Below, piece after piece: positions 21,273-31,082 of a stretch of DNA of 37,503 bases. Below the pieces are notes generated by a model. That model was given only the letters and a program-made list of their open reading frames with translations. It was not told the DNA's origin and searched no databases. This stretch comes from a virus. The number at the start of each line of letters is the position of its first letter. Position 1 is the first letter of the stretch. A program made the position numbers and the translations under genes. The stretch lies in the IMG/VR virus record IMGVR_UViG_3300035204_000666, positions 1 to 37,503 of that record; one strand, 5' to 3'.

Positions 21273-24200
21273 CTATACCGTGCGCTTTTCAGCTAGTTTA
21301 AATTGGCCTCTCTTGGCACCAACCTCAAGTGTTATATTGTGTAACTCATACCCTTCACCGAGGGCATCACCATCCTGAGTATATTGATTGTCCTTAAATC
21401 TCAGTTTTAGTGACTCACATTTCTGAATCTTGGGCTTATGTCTAAATTGATATACTGCATCGCTTGAGAATGAGACTCCGCCATATCCACCACACGACAA
21501 GGAACCGAATGGGCCGCAGTCACCATAATTGTTTGATGTCGCTATGTCTTCCCCCGAAAGGGTTATAGTCTCCAAAGGAAAGTTCTGATAATTATAACTG
21601 AGTTCCATAGTTATCTGGTGGGGGCTTTTGAATGTTCCTAGCGCACTCAACCATGAAACTCTCTGAAATCCCTTTAGTCCAGACATCTTAATCCAAGCTG
21701 TTTCTAAATCCATAAGAATCGGCTTGTCTACATCTAGGTAGGATTCGGAGTCCTCCTCAACGATAAGTATGGGATACGGATTTTCTACCGTGTCCTCTGG
21801 CATAGCATAAACATGCTTTCCGTTGTGTTCTATAGAGTCTCTAGAAAACTGATTTGTGAAAGTACTCCACTGCCCAAAATGAGTATTGAGGACAAGCGTT
21901 GTGCCCTCGTCGGACATGAATCTCACCTCGTCACTTTCCGTAAGGGTGACAGCACTACAGAAGTTATAGTCGTTGTATCTTTCAACTTCTGCACCAATAT
22001 ACTGTAGTTGCATTCCACGAGAGAGAATATATATCCCTCTTTTGGACATGAAAACTAACCCCTTTGATGTTTTTGCAATAAGCTTGTGTGACGTTGCCCC
22101 AATGTCTGGTGATATAAGCATTGGTTCACTGTAGCCCCACCCCTGCCCAAGAGCATTTGGCCCTTCGCCAGTCATGTAATAAATACTATCCCCTTTGAAT
22201 ATTACAAGCTTTCCATCCATTGACGACAATCCAGTTATAGCGCCACCAGAAGGCCCTACATCTATAGAAAACAAGTCGCTGAACATAACGGGCTGGGTAG
22301 ATGTTTTCTTTTTGGAGAACATTATTGTGTTCTCTTTTTCCAGAGGAACGGCAAACAGCCTGAAGTCGTGTTCCTCTATTATTTTGCATGATGGTGGTGC
22401 GTTATTTTCGAGTTCCCCACCAGAGGTATATAAGAGTTCGTTATCTATAGTAACAGAATCCGTGTAACTCTCCGTTTGTCCATATGGGACTATTGGGCTT
22501 GTGGACAGGTAGAGTGGTGCCTCTTCAAGCTTTATGGGCCCCTCTCCGTGCATAACCCCAGTCTGCCTGAAGAAGTTTAATGAACTGTCTCCCTCTATGA
22601 GGTTTTCAGTTCTGTACCCTACTAGGCACACCGGATTCCCTATGGACTCGTTGCTATACGATGGATTTTCTCCACCAAAATTTTTGTGGGTTACTGGTGA
22701 TAAAAAGTACGCATTTGATATTCCCAGTGAGTCGGCATAAGCCGCAAGGGTTGGCGTACCAGTAGACGCATTCAAAACGTTTCTTTTCCACTCACCCCTC
22801 CCATGAGTTTCCGTGGATGATGGGGCGCTGCGGTGCTTCTTCCCCGACGAGTCGGAAAACTCCCAGATAAACTGCCACTGGTAAATATGATTGACTGTCG
22901 CCGCAGGCCCCCATGCATTAGAGGCATCACTGTCATTTACATATACCTTCTCCGAGGCTGTCCCTAGAAGCATTGGGGCACTGTGAAACCCATTCTCGTA
23001 GAATGTTTCCCCGTCATATTCACCAAGAAACCCTCCGGGATAGAAGGAAGATGAACCGAAGTCACAAGTCTTCATATCTTTTCCACCAGCGTAGTTGAGG
23101 GAAAATATAGAAGGTGATGATTGTGCGGTATCGCGCTGATTACCAACGGCGGCATTCATGGCAATCGCGTTTAGCATGTTGTTAACAAGAAGTTCTGTCA
23201 GTCCAGCATAGCCGCCAACCCCACTAGATTGCAGCGGCTTGTATGCCGCCCCAGTCGCGTTTACAAGCTGCGATTCGGTAAGCAGCGGGATAACCACTCT
23301 TTCATCTGAATCAACCGAGCCCTCATCGACAACGGCGGGAAGTCCTCTCCATCCCGGAACTATTGTTTTGGAAATTTGTCTCTGTGGCGGGTCAAAATCC
23401 CTCGTCCCAAATCCTGTCAGGTTCTGAGTATCATCAACTGGGGTGAAGCTAGAATGTCCACACAGGGTAATTCGTATGTCCCCGAAGACTCCATTTTGAG
23501 GCATCCCCATTTTTGTTGCTGTTGCCTGCCTGTGGGCAAGTCTAGCATCTATTGAATAATCAAAATCGCCCCACTCTACATTGTTTAGGTACTTTCCATA
23601 GAATGATTCTATGAAATACGTTGGCTCCGTATCTAATTTAGATACAGGACTCTTCCTTGCAAGGGGAACATGCCAAACGCCGAAAGTCGTACTGCCCCAA
23701 GGAGGGGCTTCTTGTTTGGCCGAAAAGAAATCCTTGTTCTCAAATTGAGGAACAAGCGTCTGGAGTTCTTCCGGGATAGGTGTTACCTCAGCCAATTCAA
23801 ATGGCTGCCCCGCCAAGCACATGCCAACCTTCCACTCCATACTAGAGGAAACCAGCAGTTCGCCCTCACCGTCCCCATCCCCACTCTCCCCGTCAACTCT
23901 AAAATCGTATTTTGCTATGCACGGCAACGGCCCAAACTCAACGCCAGCACATGTGCCGCCAGTTTCTAAGCGCATGGGCTGCCTAACAGAGAAGTCCCTA
24001 GAATAGCCAAGCATGAACATGGCCCATCCGTCACCATCCCCAGTGAAGGCCAAGTTTGACTCCGCACTCTTATGTGCTGTCTTAACAACCCCCGTTAGAG
24101 TGTCTGCATATACGCACCTGTTTTTTGAATTAATTATTTTCCTGTTTTCGTTATCGGCTACGGATAGTCCATTCCAGACGGGGACATCGAGGAAGAGGAC

Positions 24201-25394
24201 TTGCCCCATCAATGCCGGAGTGGCCGGACTAAGGCGGTTTTCAGTCGTGGTAGGCACATTGACAAACGGGTTTGTTCCGGGCACTAAGTCAAGGTATGTA
24301 ATTGCCGCCCCTATACCTGCTTCGTCCAGATAGTAATCTATGTCATCTTCATCCGCAGCATCCGCAGAACCGTACAGGTGGTTCCTAACCTCCCCTGTGT
24401 CCCGGTGCGTGGCCATGACATACACCCTGCTTCGCCTCGGCTCATAAACACAATGAACTAGGCCAGAACCACCATTGGGAACAGTGGATGGGGCAGGCCA
24501 AAATTGAACCCACCCATCGCCGGATGGGTCCCACCAGTTAACATACCCATAAGGGTGCCCATTTGGTGAGTCGGTGCCATCCGCTATGGATATAACATAC
24601 ACCTCAGGATTAAGGTTGCTGCTATCGAATACAGTAAATGCTAATATGGCGTAGCCCGCCTCCTTGGCATAGACAAGACTGTGTTGCCCGCTTGGCGATA
24701 CAGTCACCGATGGCATTGATTCCATCTGTGTTATGTCCACATGCCAGTCTACATCCTCACGCCAAACACTCCCTATCTGGACGGGTACTCCATCATCAAT
24801 AAAAACTGTGACAATGAAGCTATCATCATTGCTACCATTCGGGACATGAACTATGCGAGTCTGTAGCGCGTTAAACGCGGTACTTGCATACATTGTTTCC
24901 GTATATATTATCGTGCCAGATATTTTTTCATATACCGTTACGACTGCATCACTCTTGTCAGGCCCGCCTTCGATGGATACTATTACTCTATATTTCTCAG
25001 ATTCATCAGCGTCCATGCCAGTTGTATTATTCTGATTTGATGCAATGTCTAGTCTGTCTATTCCTACCGGCCTAGCCCTTCCGGCACCCCTCTTCTCTCC
25101 GATGACTTTAAACTTATCTTCCGATTCTATTCTGTGGTGTAGCTTTGTGTCTGACATGGCCGTAAGTGAGCCATTGTGTTCCCCAAGAAGCCTGCATGAT
25201 GGCATTCGTCCATCGTCATGTATCAAGTCCGTGTTTATCGTTTTATAGCCATTTCTTTTTGATACAGTACCGCCCTTCTTAAACACAACATTCTCAGCAC
25301 GAAGAAGCTTGCCCGGTTCGACTAGCTTCTCGTCCGTCTTTGTGTCTAAGCCCTGTCCGAAATCGACAGGTACGTTTACTTTATCAAGTGGCAT
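21273..25394 (-). CDS. Large tail nozzle-like / tail tube protein (1373 aa)
   Basis: The N-terminus (VPVDFGQGLDTKTDEKLV, ENVVFKKGGTVSKRNGY) has the style of podovirus nozzle and stabilisation proteins, which set the reference frame of the tail. From about residue 1030 to 1190 beta-propeller-like repeats (GAITGLSSMDGKLVIFKGD, GLVFMSKRGIYILSRG) resemble the propeller of tail nozzles. It is much longer than T7 gp12 (about 790 aa). Its place between fibre-like gene and internal proteins matches that role. Function is inferred from pattern and order. Confidence 0.65.
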   Translation of the reverse strand: MPLDKVNVPVDFGQGLDTKTDEKLVEPGKLLRAENVVFKKGGTVSKRNGYKTINTDLIHDDGRMPSCRLLGEHNGSLTAMSDTKLHHRIESEDKFKVIGEKRGAGRARPVGIDRLDIASNQNNTTGMDADESEKYRVIVSIEGGPDKSDAVVTVYEKISGTIIYTETMYASTAFNALQTRIVHVPNGSNDDSFIVTVFIDDGVPVQIGSVWREDVDWHVDITQMESMPSVTVSPSGQHSLVYAKEAGYAILAFTVFDSSNLNPEVYVISIADGTDSPNGHPYGYVNWWDPSGDGWVQFWPAPSTVPNGGSGLVHCVYEPRRSRVYVMATHRDTGEVRNHLYGSADAADEDDIDYYLDEAGIGAAITYLDLVPGTNPFVNVPTTTENRLSPATPALMGQVLFLDVPVWNGLSVADNENRKIINSKNRCVYADTLTGVVKTAHKSAESNLAFTGDGDGWAMFMLGYSRDFSVRQPMRLETGGTCAGVEFGPLPCIAKYDFRVDGESGDGDGEGELLVSSSMEWKVGMCLAGQPFELAEVTPIPEELQTLVPQFENKDFFSAKQEAPPWGSTTFGVWHVPLARKSPVSKLDTEPTYFIESFYGKYLNNVEWGDFDYSIDARLAHRQATATKMGMPQNGVFGDIRITLCGHSSFTPVDDTQNLTGFGTRDFDPPQRQISKTIVPGWRGLPAVVDEGSVDSDERVVIPLLTESQLVNATGAAYKPLQSSGVGGYAGLTELLVNNMLNAIAMNAAVGNQRDTAQSSPSIFSLNYAGGKDMKTCDFGSSSFYPGGFLGEYDGETFYENGFHSAPMLLGTASEKVYVNDSDASNAWGPAATVNHIYQWQFIWEFSDSSGKKHRSAPSSTETHGRGEWKRNVLNASTGTPTLAAYADSLGISNAYFLSPVTHKNFGGENPSYSNESIGNPVCLVGYRTENLIEGDSSLNFFRQTGVMHGEGPIKLEEAPLYLSTSPIVPYGQTESYTDSVTIDNELLYTSGGELENNAPPSCKIIEEHDFRLFAVPLEKENTIMFSKKKTSTQPVMFSDLFSIDVGPSGGAITGLSSMDGKLVIFKGDSIYYMTGEGPNALGQGWGYSEPMLISPDIGATSHKLIAKTSKGLVFMSKRGIYILSRGMQLQYIGAEVERYNDYNFCSAVTLTESDEVRFMSDEGTTLVLNTHFGQWSTFTNQFSRDSIEHNGKHVYAMPEDTVENPYPILIVEEDSESYLDVDKPILMDLETAWIKMSGLKGFQRVSWLSALGTFKSPHQITMELSYNYQNFPLETITLSGEDIATSNNYGDCGPFGSLSCGGYGGVSFSSDAVYQFRHKPKIQKCESLKLRFKDNQYTQDGDALGEGYELHNITLEVGAKRGQFKLAEKRTV

Positions 25395-27983
25395 CTATCC
25401 CTTTTTTCCTATTACTATAAATGAGAAATTATATCCCCTGTTATGAAAGGTGTAGTCGGTGTCCTTCATCTGCCTCATATGCACAAGAAACGATTTGGTA
25501 GTCTCCCACTGGGCACGGACACAGTGCAACCAGTCCTTGTCCAGTGACTGTCCGGGGGCACCGGTTGGGTCAACCTGCACACTTATGGATGAGTCCATGT
25601 CGCAATCATCGTCCAACCACACCTTCACTCTTGATGGATAATCAACGAGAGTTTCTATATAGTCTACATTCCAGTGGTTAGCACGAACTGTCGCGGTGCC
25701 ATTGGCCCCATCCGTGTAGTCCCAATCCACATAGCCCCGTGCGAGTACAGCATTCATAGCATTCGATGAATCAACGGGCTGGGTTGCGGTTGGGGTATCG
25801 GATGTGTCAGACGGTGTGATGTTGTCACACTCGACTCCGCCAGTGCCCCTAACCTTAAGCCTCTCTGTGTTGAGAGTCTTTAGTACGATGGCCGAGCTTT
25901 GTACCGTATTTAATATTATTCCACCTCCAGCGCCATTATCAACCTCAAGGGTCACTCCGCTGTCAGCAGTGGACTCCAGCTTTATGGCGGAGGGCCCAAG
26001 GTTTATCTCTCCATCACCAGTGTTTATTATTTTGAAATCACCGTCAGCGTTAGCCTTTCTGATTATGCTTGCGTTGTAGCCCGCCATAAGGGCCTCGGAT
26101 GTGAAATTAACGTATGTGTCGCCGTGGCTGCCAGTCCTTGAGGGGGCTATCTTTATACCGCAGTCCGAGGCACTTGTTGTGCCCGTGGCTATGTTCAGGG
26201 CGTTGCCATAGGTACTTACATTTTTACTCGCGTCAATCTGGAGGGCCGAGCCACCACTCACCCTAAGGAGATAGCTGCTGAAATCCATATCCATATCATC
26301 GCCGGCGACATCCCAGTCTCCACCTGAACTTATCTTTAGCCTCTGAACAGCCCCTGTTTCTATTGTGAGAAATCCAGCACCAGTGGGCCTTAGGTTTAAT
26401 TCGCTATTAACAGAAATGAAATTCATGCCGACTACATTTAGCCCGCCCACATTGGCCCGAAGGGTATAATTGCCCTCGCAGCTTTCATCTATTACCCCAC
26501 CGGAATCTATAAATGTATCCGTGGTGGACTCAATATGCAATTGGCCCTCTGCCTTTAACGTGCTTGCATAGAAATCATTTTGAGAATGAACCGAAACCCT
26601 GCCGCTCGATGGGGACAAGGGTTTGCCCACTAGGTGCAACTCCCCACGTTCAGCCCTAATAACACCCGGATTCCCTTGGAGGGTGCCTGCGTGTGCGTAG
26701 GACGTCCACGATGTCATGGCCATAAGCTGTAAGCTACCTCTTGTTGGGCCTAAATCGCTTGGCCAATCGCCCGCCGTGGATGCCGCCCCAGAGGATAGTA
26801 TCTTTAGCTGCCCCCATGTGTCATCTGTATTTTGAGAGTTTTCGCCCCTCCCCTGAATGATAACCATACCGTCCGGGGTATCACCGCTTGTCGTGTTGCC
26901 TCCCCTATTCCAGTTGTATTCAAGCTGAATAGCTGGCTTGTATGTGTCCTCATCGCCGGGGTTGGGTTCACCAGCTATGAATGCAGCGTTGCATCGGCCA
27001 CCCACTATGATGGGGTGGCTTCTCGTGTGTTGGGTGCGCGGGTTGCCCCCAAGGCGCAGACTTGACAAGGCATTCCCCGGAGCAGGTGAGCCGGTTACCT
27101 TGAGGCTGTTGGCAGCCCATATCTGGGACTCGCTTTCTCCCATACCCGTGTTAAACACTATGCCGGCGCGTCTGGTAGCACCTGTGTCATAGGCAAATAA
27201 GGTGATTCGGCTTGCGTCTTCATCCAGCGGGGTTCCGTCAAAATATGGGGTTTGGTTCATCCCCGGCCCATCAATAAAGAATGAGGTTACCGTGGCGGGC
27301 GGTAAGTTGGAAACAATCGTTCCGGCGCTGTGGTTTCCAACGCTGAGTTGTATATTTTTGTCTGCGTCAGTTCCGCTGTTAATAGTTATTCCACCGTCCG
27401 TAGCCGATGCCATCTCAATATCAGCGACACTAGTTATTGTCAGGGCCTCTTGGCCTGCTGTTACGTTTGCATCGTTTTTAAGGCCGGATGCTGTTAGCGT
27501 TGATAAGGGGTAGGAATTACCAGCATCCTGATTTCCAAATCTGTAGTCGTTGCCGCCCGGGATTGTGCTTATGTTTGTGTAGTATAGTCTGCCACCGTCC
27601 ACACCGGCATCATTGTAGTCGCCATATATATCCCCGGCTCCACCACCAGCAAGCCCGGTTAACTTTGTGTCGGCCCCTGCGGAGTCCTTAAAATATAGCT
27701 CGCTGTCTGCGGATGATACAAACAGGCTGCTGTTTTCCACCCCGGAAGGAAGGGTGGACGAGTATGTCGTACTCTTAAGGGATTTCGCAGCAAAGGAGCC
27801 AAAGTCCAAGTCGGAGTCTATGTTTATACCGGCAGTAGGGACAGCCTTGCCATATCCAGACGTGTGGTCATGCAAATCTATCGAGGTAATCGCAGTATTT
27901 AACATGTTTGCCCAGTCTGGGGCGGGGGTAACACCAACCGTTGGGAGAAGTAAACTCATATTTGGTGTCGGTGGTAGTGGCAT
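25395..27983 (-). CDS. Tail fibre-like protein (862 aa)
   Basis: Repetitive, beta-rich, Gly/Ser/Thr-rich. The N-terminus (LPTVGVTPAPDWANMLNTAI, then HDHTSGYGKAVPTAG) is typical of fibre attachment regions, with an HDH-type motif also seen in T7-like and other fibres. GDWDVAGDDMDMDFSS mid-protein resembles the giant fibre at 10673-14134. The C-terminal 60 residues (KDTDYTFHNRGYNFSFIV) could be the receptor-facing or trimerising end. AGGAGA precedes its ATG. Confidence 0.65.
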   Translation of the reverse strand: MPLPPTPNMSLLLPTVGVTPAPDWANMLNTAITSIDLHDHTSGYGKAVPTAGINIDSDLDFGSFAAKSLKSTTYSSTLPSGVENSSLFVSSADSELYFKDSAGADTKLTGLAGGGAGDIYGDYNDAGVDGGRLYYTNISTIPGGNDYRFGNQDAGNSYPLSTLTASGLKNDANVTAGQEALTITSVADIEMASATDGGITINSGTDADKNIQLSVGNHSAGTIVSNLPPATVTSFFIDGPGMNQTPYFDGTPLDEDASRITLFAYDTGATRRAGIVFNTGMGESESQIWAANSLKVTGSPAPGNALSSLRLGGNPRTQHTRSHPIIVGGRCNAAFIAGEPNPGDEDTYKPAIQLEYNWNRGGNTTSGDTPDGMVIIQGRGENSQNTDDTWGQLKILSSGAASTAGDWPSDLGPTRGSLQLMAMTSWTSYAHAGTLQGNPGVIRAERGELHLVGKPLSPSSGRVSVHSQNDFYASTLKAEGQLHIESTTDTFIDSGGVIDESCEGNYTLRANVGGLNVVGMNFISVNSELNLRPTGAGFLTIETGAVQRLKISSGGDWDVAGDDMDMDFSSYLLRVSGGSALQIDASKNVSTYGNALNIATGTTSASDCGIKIAPSRTGSHGDTYVNFTSEALMAGYNASIIRKANADGDFKIINTGDGEINLGPSAIKLESTADSGVTLEVDNGAGGGIILNTVQSSAIVLKTLNTERLKVRGTGGVECDNITPSDTSDTPTATQPVDSSNAMNAVLARGYVDWDYTDGANGTATVRANHWNVDYIETLVDYPSRVKVWLDDDCDMDSSISVQVDPTGAPGQSLDKDWLHCVRAQWETTKSFLVHMRQMKDTDYTFHNRGYNFSFIVIGKKG

Positions 27984-27992
27984 GTTTGTCTC

Positions 27993-28406
27993 CTAGAAAA
28001 TTATAAATGTAACCTTTACATTGCTGCCATAAGAGAATAGTGTTCCAGAGAATAATATATTTGTCTTAACTGCCCCCCTCTTGTGTAGCTGTACCGCCAC
28101 GGGCTGCCCAGTTGATGTGGGAGAGGAACTCCCATTTATATTTATCACCATGCATCCGACAGGCTGCCTGCCTAAGTTGTGCGTGATTTCAATATCCTTC
28201 CCGGTATTTCCAACAGTGCCAAGATTGGCTGTAAGTACTTTTCCACCGGATAAGGGATTTTCTCTTATTGCGTTGGCATTATTGTTGGCCATAAGCATAG
28301 ATGGCCTTGCAAATTTTTCCACAGAATCCTCTGTAGAAGAGCTTGCGTCTTCCCCAAAACTCCGCTCATATGCCAACGCCCGTGTTGCATTCTTGAGCAG
28401 GGACAT
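27993..28406 (-). CDS. Unknown 137-aa virion protein
   Basis: Start at ATG 28406 (MSLLKNATRALAYERSFG), overlapping the adaptor stop by TGATG. The N-terminal 60 residues are polar; the C-terminal part is beta-rich (DIEITHNLGRQPVGCMVI, AVQLHKRGAVKTNILFSG). The strand pattern resembles receptor-binding or head-to-tail fibre domains. Exact role unknown. Confidence 0.6.
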   Translation of the reverse strand: MSLLKNATRALAYERSFGEDASSSTEDSVEKFARPSMLMANNNANAIRENPLSGGKVLTANLGTVGNTGKDIEITHNLGRQPVGCMVININGSSSPTSTGQPVAVQLHKRGAVKTNILFSGTLFSYGSNVKVTFIIF

Positions 28407-29107
28407 CAGAAGTACCACCCAGAGTTATTGCTGGCACTCACATCGGTTATTCTCATTGGCTCACCAGAGTCCCTATTGGCGGCGATACTATCGATGCGGC
28501 TTATCAGTTGCATCTTCTTGAGTTCAAGCTGCTGAGTGTCACTCTCTTCTTTTTGCAGGCATTTTATTGCACTGTCCACTATGGCATACTCTTCCCAACC
28601 CGGTGACATATATGGCATCGTATCGCCAACCTCATCTAAGTCCACTTCCATCTTTGTGAATTGGGGGATGTACCACATCCTAAGCGTGTTCTCGTTTGTT
28701 GGGGTAGGAATGAGTTTTATCTCCTCCCCCTGAATTGAGTATTTGAAATTATCTATACCACTGGCCAGCGGTGGCGACTGATTGTAGGCATTTCTTTCCC
28801 TGAACATGAATGGATGAAGTGTCTCTACATTGCTGCCTGAGATGATGTCCAAACCAGCAATCTTCATAAAATCAGAGATTCCAAAGTCATTCCCGAATGA
28901 ATAGACTTCCTGTCCACTAACGAGGGCTATCTCAACAGATTTTAATATGTGGTGTTCATACTTTGTTATAAATAAGTCATGTAGTTCCGATAGAGATTCG
29001 TTAATAAAATCATTTAACTCCGCATCTGCTACGAAGTCTGTATTTTCCATGTCGGCGCGTCTTCTAACCCGTGTTCTTAGCTGGGCAAGAGTAACTTCGT
29101 TGGCCAT
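28406..29107 (-). CDS. Head-tail adaptor protein (gp11-like)
   Basis: 233 aa. The first 50 residues (LRTRVRRRADMENTDFVADA, LNDFINESLSELHDLF) are the helical signature of phage adaptor / tail tubular A proteins, which dock on the portal and connect it to the tail. A beta domain follows (VEIALVSGQEVYSF, YSIQGEEIKLIPTPTNEN) and a C-terminal helix (EEYAIVDSAIKCLQKEES). Length fits the family (about 200-230 aa). Gene order after capsid genes supports it. Confidence 0.75.
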   Translation of the reverse strand: MANEVTLAQLRTRVRRRADMENTDFVADAELNDFINESLSELHDLFITKYEHHILKSVEIALVSGQEVYSFGNDFGISDFMKIAGLDIISGSNVETLHPFMFRERNAYNQSPPLASGIDNFKYSIQGEEIKLIPTPTNENTLRMWYIPQFTKMEVDLDEVGDTMPYMSPGWEEYAIVDSAIKCLQKEESDTQQLELKKMQLISRIDSIAANRDSGEPMRITDVSASNNSGWYF

Positions 29108-29110
29108 AGG

Positions 29111-29371
29111 CTACTCCTCGTCTTCATCACTTTGTTTCAAATCCATATTTGTCACACATACGCTGATGAAATCCTTGAGTGAGGAGGCAAGCCCGTCAAC
29201 GTCTTTAGCCTCTAATGCGCCCATTATTTCGTTAGCCGCTGAACGCTTTGCCTCCTCATAGCCTTCCATATCTTCACCCGGCTCATAGCCGTGTCGTGTC
29301 TTTTCCGGGGGCTCCTTGCCCTTCATAAGTATAGCTAGGGCTAAACCCTTCTTCTCTTCTTGTTCTGGCAT
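29111..29371 (-). CDS. Unknown 86-aa acidic protein
   Basis: Starts MPEQEEKKGLALAILMKGKE and ends in an acidic tail (QSDEDEE). Mostly helical, with a Ser/Lys-rich middle. It lies between the putative decoration protein and the adaptor. Only a weak GGGAACAG precedes its ATG. Role unknown; possibly a head-completion or small structural protein. Confidence 0.6.
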   Translation of the reverse strand: MPEQEEKKGLALAILMKGKEPPEKTRHGYEPGEDMEGYEEAKRSAANEIMGALEAKDVDGLASSLKDFISVCVTNMDLKQSDEDEE

Positions 29372-29384
29372 GTCTGTTCCCGTG

Positions 29385-29411
29385 CTAGGGCCGGCTTTTA
29401 CACCGGCCTAG
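29385..29411 (-). other. Intercistronic hairpin between two head genes
   Basis: On the minus strand CTAGGCCGG and CCGGCCCTAG pair almost perfectly (one bulge) around an 8-nt loop. No T-run follows, so it is more likely an mRNA stability or processing element after the putative decoration gene than a terminator. Confidence 0.5.
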
Positions 29412-29416
29412 TTATG

Positions 29417-29788
29417 TTATTTTGCCGAGGAATTTCTCAGTGCAAGAGTAAATTGAATCTCATCATTCTCCGCAAGCGTATGGGCCAAAAGACCGCTGCC
29501 TGCATCAGAGTTAATTCTGATTAAAATATCTGGCAAAGCAGACGAAATAATCTGTGTGCTTGCCGGGTCATCAGTTGCGACATTCGCATTAACGTTAGCA
29601 CTAAGAAGCGCAACATAGGCATCATCAAGAGTAATCTTGACTTCTCCTGCGCTTGCTGTTTTGGCTACGGCGAATCCACGCCCAGCACTAATTTGTGGGT
29701 CACCACTGGCATCAACCTTGGCCGTGCCTGAAATAACTTTTACTTGTTTATTTAGTGCCTGAACGTCACTAAAGACTCTGTTTGCCAT
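29417..29788 (-). CDS. Putative capsid decoration or head protein
   Basis: 123 aa starting MANRVFSDVQALNKQVKVIS after AAGGAG. Beta-rich and Ala/Ser/Asp-rich, without long helices (KITLDDAYVALLSANVN, DEIQFTLALRNSSAK). It follows the major capsid gene with a hairpin on either side, the usual place and control for an abundant decoration or head-fibre protein. No family recognised with certainty. Confidence 0.55.
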   Translation of the reverse strand: MANRVFSDVQALNKQVKVISGTAKVDASGDPQISAGRGFAVAKTASAGEVKITLDDAYVALLSANVNANVATDDPASTQIISSALPDILIRINSDAGSGLLAHTLAENDEIQFTLALRNSSAK

Positions 29789-29811
29789 TTTGTTCTCCTT
29801 ACGCAGAGCAT

Positions 29812-29839
29812 TTTGGGGGCAGGCAATTCCACCCCCAAA
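29812..29839 (-). other. Hairpin after the major capsid gene
   Basis: TTTGGGGG (29812-29819) and CCCCCAAA (29832-29839) form an 8-bp stem with a 12-nt loop between the capsid and decoration genes. No T-run follows on the minus strand. It probably sets relative expression by protecting the capsid mRNA end. Confidence 0.55.
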
Positions 29840-29851
29840 GTTATATTTCTA

Positions 29852-31066
29852 TTATGCAAGCTTGATTTGGCCATTCCAACCCGGAGCCTTGCAGGCCATC
29901 TGGGCGTAATAACCAACACGCACTTCAATGGCATCCGCTGCTGCTTCACGCAGTACACGGTTGCCGTCAGCACCCAATAGTTTGGGAGCGGCACCGAGAG
30001 AGTTTAAGCTCCAAGTGTCCATCTGTAACAACCAAGCTGTATTGTCCTGACAGTTTAAGTCAGGAATAACTTTGATTGTCCCAGTTGGGGCATGTACTTC
30101 AAGTGCTTTAAATCCAACACCCTGCTTCGCAGATACATCAGTGTAATTCACCTTTGCACCCAATGCCTTCTCTAAGCTTGCATAGCTTGAAAAAGACATG
30201 AAACAGTGGTCAGGACGCCCGCCTTCGCGGCCAACTAAAGAAGAGCCATCAATAAGCGCCTCCTCAATTGGAAGGGCGCTACCATCAAAAAAGACTCCAG
30301 CCAAACGGGAGGGGTCTTTAGCTCTATCAAGTCCAAAGTGATTGTCACTTCCACCGACAGACTCTGGCAGCCATGCGGCAAGCCCACTGACTTTGCTTCT
30401 TGAACTATCGGTATAGTCACCTTCAGCAAAAATTAAATCACCGTCAGAAGATGTTCCACCAAGGGCCAAATCAATAGTGAATGAGCCTGCGGCCCTGTCA
30501 ACAGTTTCAACCGTTCTAGCGGCTGTACTTGTAATGGCACTGTCTGCATCGGCAGCAGAAACAATCTTCATGTTTACTTCAATATTTGTGATGTCTCCGG
30601 GGTTAGACATGGTTAATGTTGTACCGGATACACCGGTAACGGCACCAAGGCTTCCTGAGCCATCTCCATACATTGCCTTTGCCAAACTTCGGCTAACGGC
30701 ATGAAGCGCACCATCAATTTCTGTGGTGGACGCATTCATAAAAGCGTTAGCATCGCCTTGACTCGACTCCATTGTTTCGGAATCGATACTAGCAATAGCA
30801 TAGTCTTTAACACGGGTAAGAACAAACCTATCAATCTCACTACTCATCTTATTAGCCTGAGCAGTTGCAAAAGTTGCACTTCGCCCCGCAGGGTTAGCGC
30901 TGATGATTGGAATTGGCATGTTCAATCCGCCAAATTTAGTGTATTTCTTAATCAGGGCAAGCAATGGGTTACTCTTGTAAACCATATTCTCTACGGAACT
31001 CTGTTTATAGTGTTCCTTTAAGGCTGCCGCGAAAGACGCTCTGTCTAATGTCGCAGTTGCGGGCAT
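29852..31066 (-). CDS. Major capsid protein
   Basis: 404 aa. Starts MPATATLDRASFAAALKEHY; the N-terminal region contains a scaffold/extension-like helix, then alpha/beta segments consistent with an HK97-fold shell subunit (RSATFATAQANKMSSEIDRF, ALHAVSRSLAKAMYGDGSG, GGRPDHCFMSFSSYASLEKA). It is preceded by an acidic scaffold gene and followed by a putative decoration gene, the standard head order. AGGAG lies before the ATG. The family call rests on length, composition and position. Confidence 0.8.
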   Translation of the reverse strand: MPATATLDRASFAAALKEHYKQSSVENMVYKSNPLLALIKKYTKFGGLNMPIPIISANPAGRSATFATAQANKMSSEIDRFVLTRVKDYAIASIDSETMESSQGDANAFMNASTTEIDGALHAVSRSLAKAMYGDGSGSLGAVTGVSGTTLTMSNPGDITNIEVNMKIVSAADADSAITSTAARTVETVDRAAGSFTIDLALGGTSSDGDLIFAEGDYTDSSRSKVSGLAAWLPESVGGSDNHFGLDRAKDPSRLAGVFFDGSALPIEEALIDGSSLVGREGGRPDHCFMSFSSYASLEKALGAKVNYTDVSAKQGVGFKALEVHAPTGTIKVIPDLNCQDNTAWLLQMDTWSLNSLGAAPKLLGADGNRVLREAAADAIEVRVGYYAQMACKAPGWNGQIKLA

Positions 31067-31082
31067 TTAAAATTCTCCTCAA

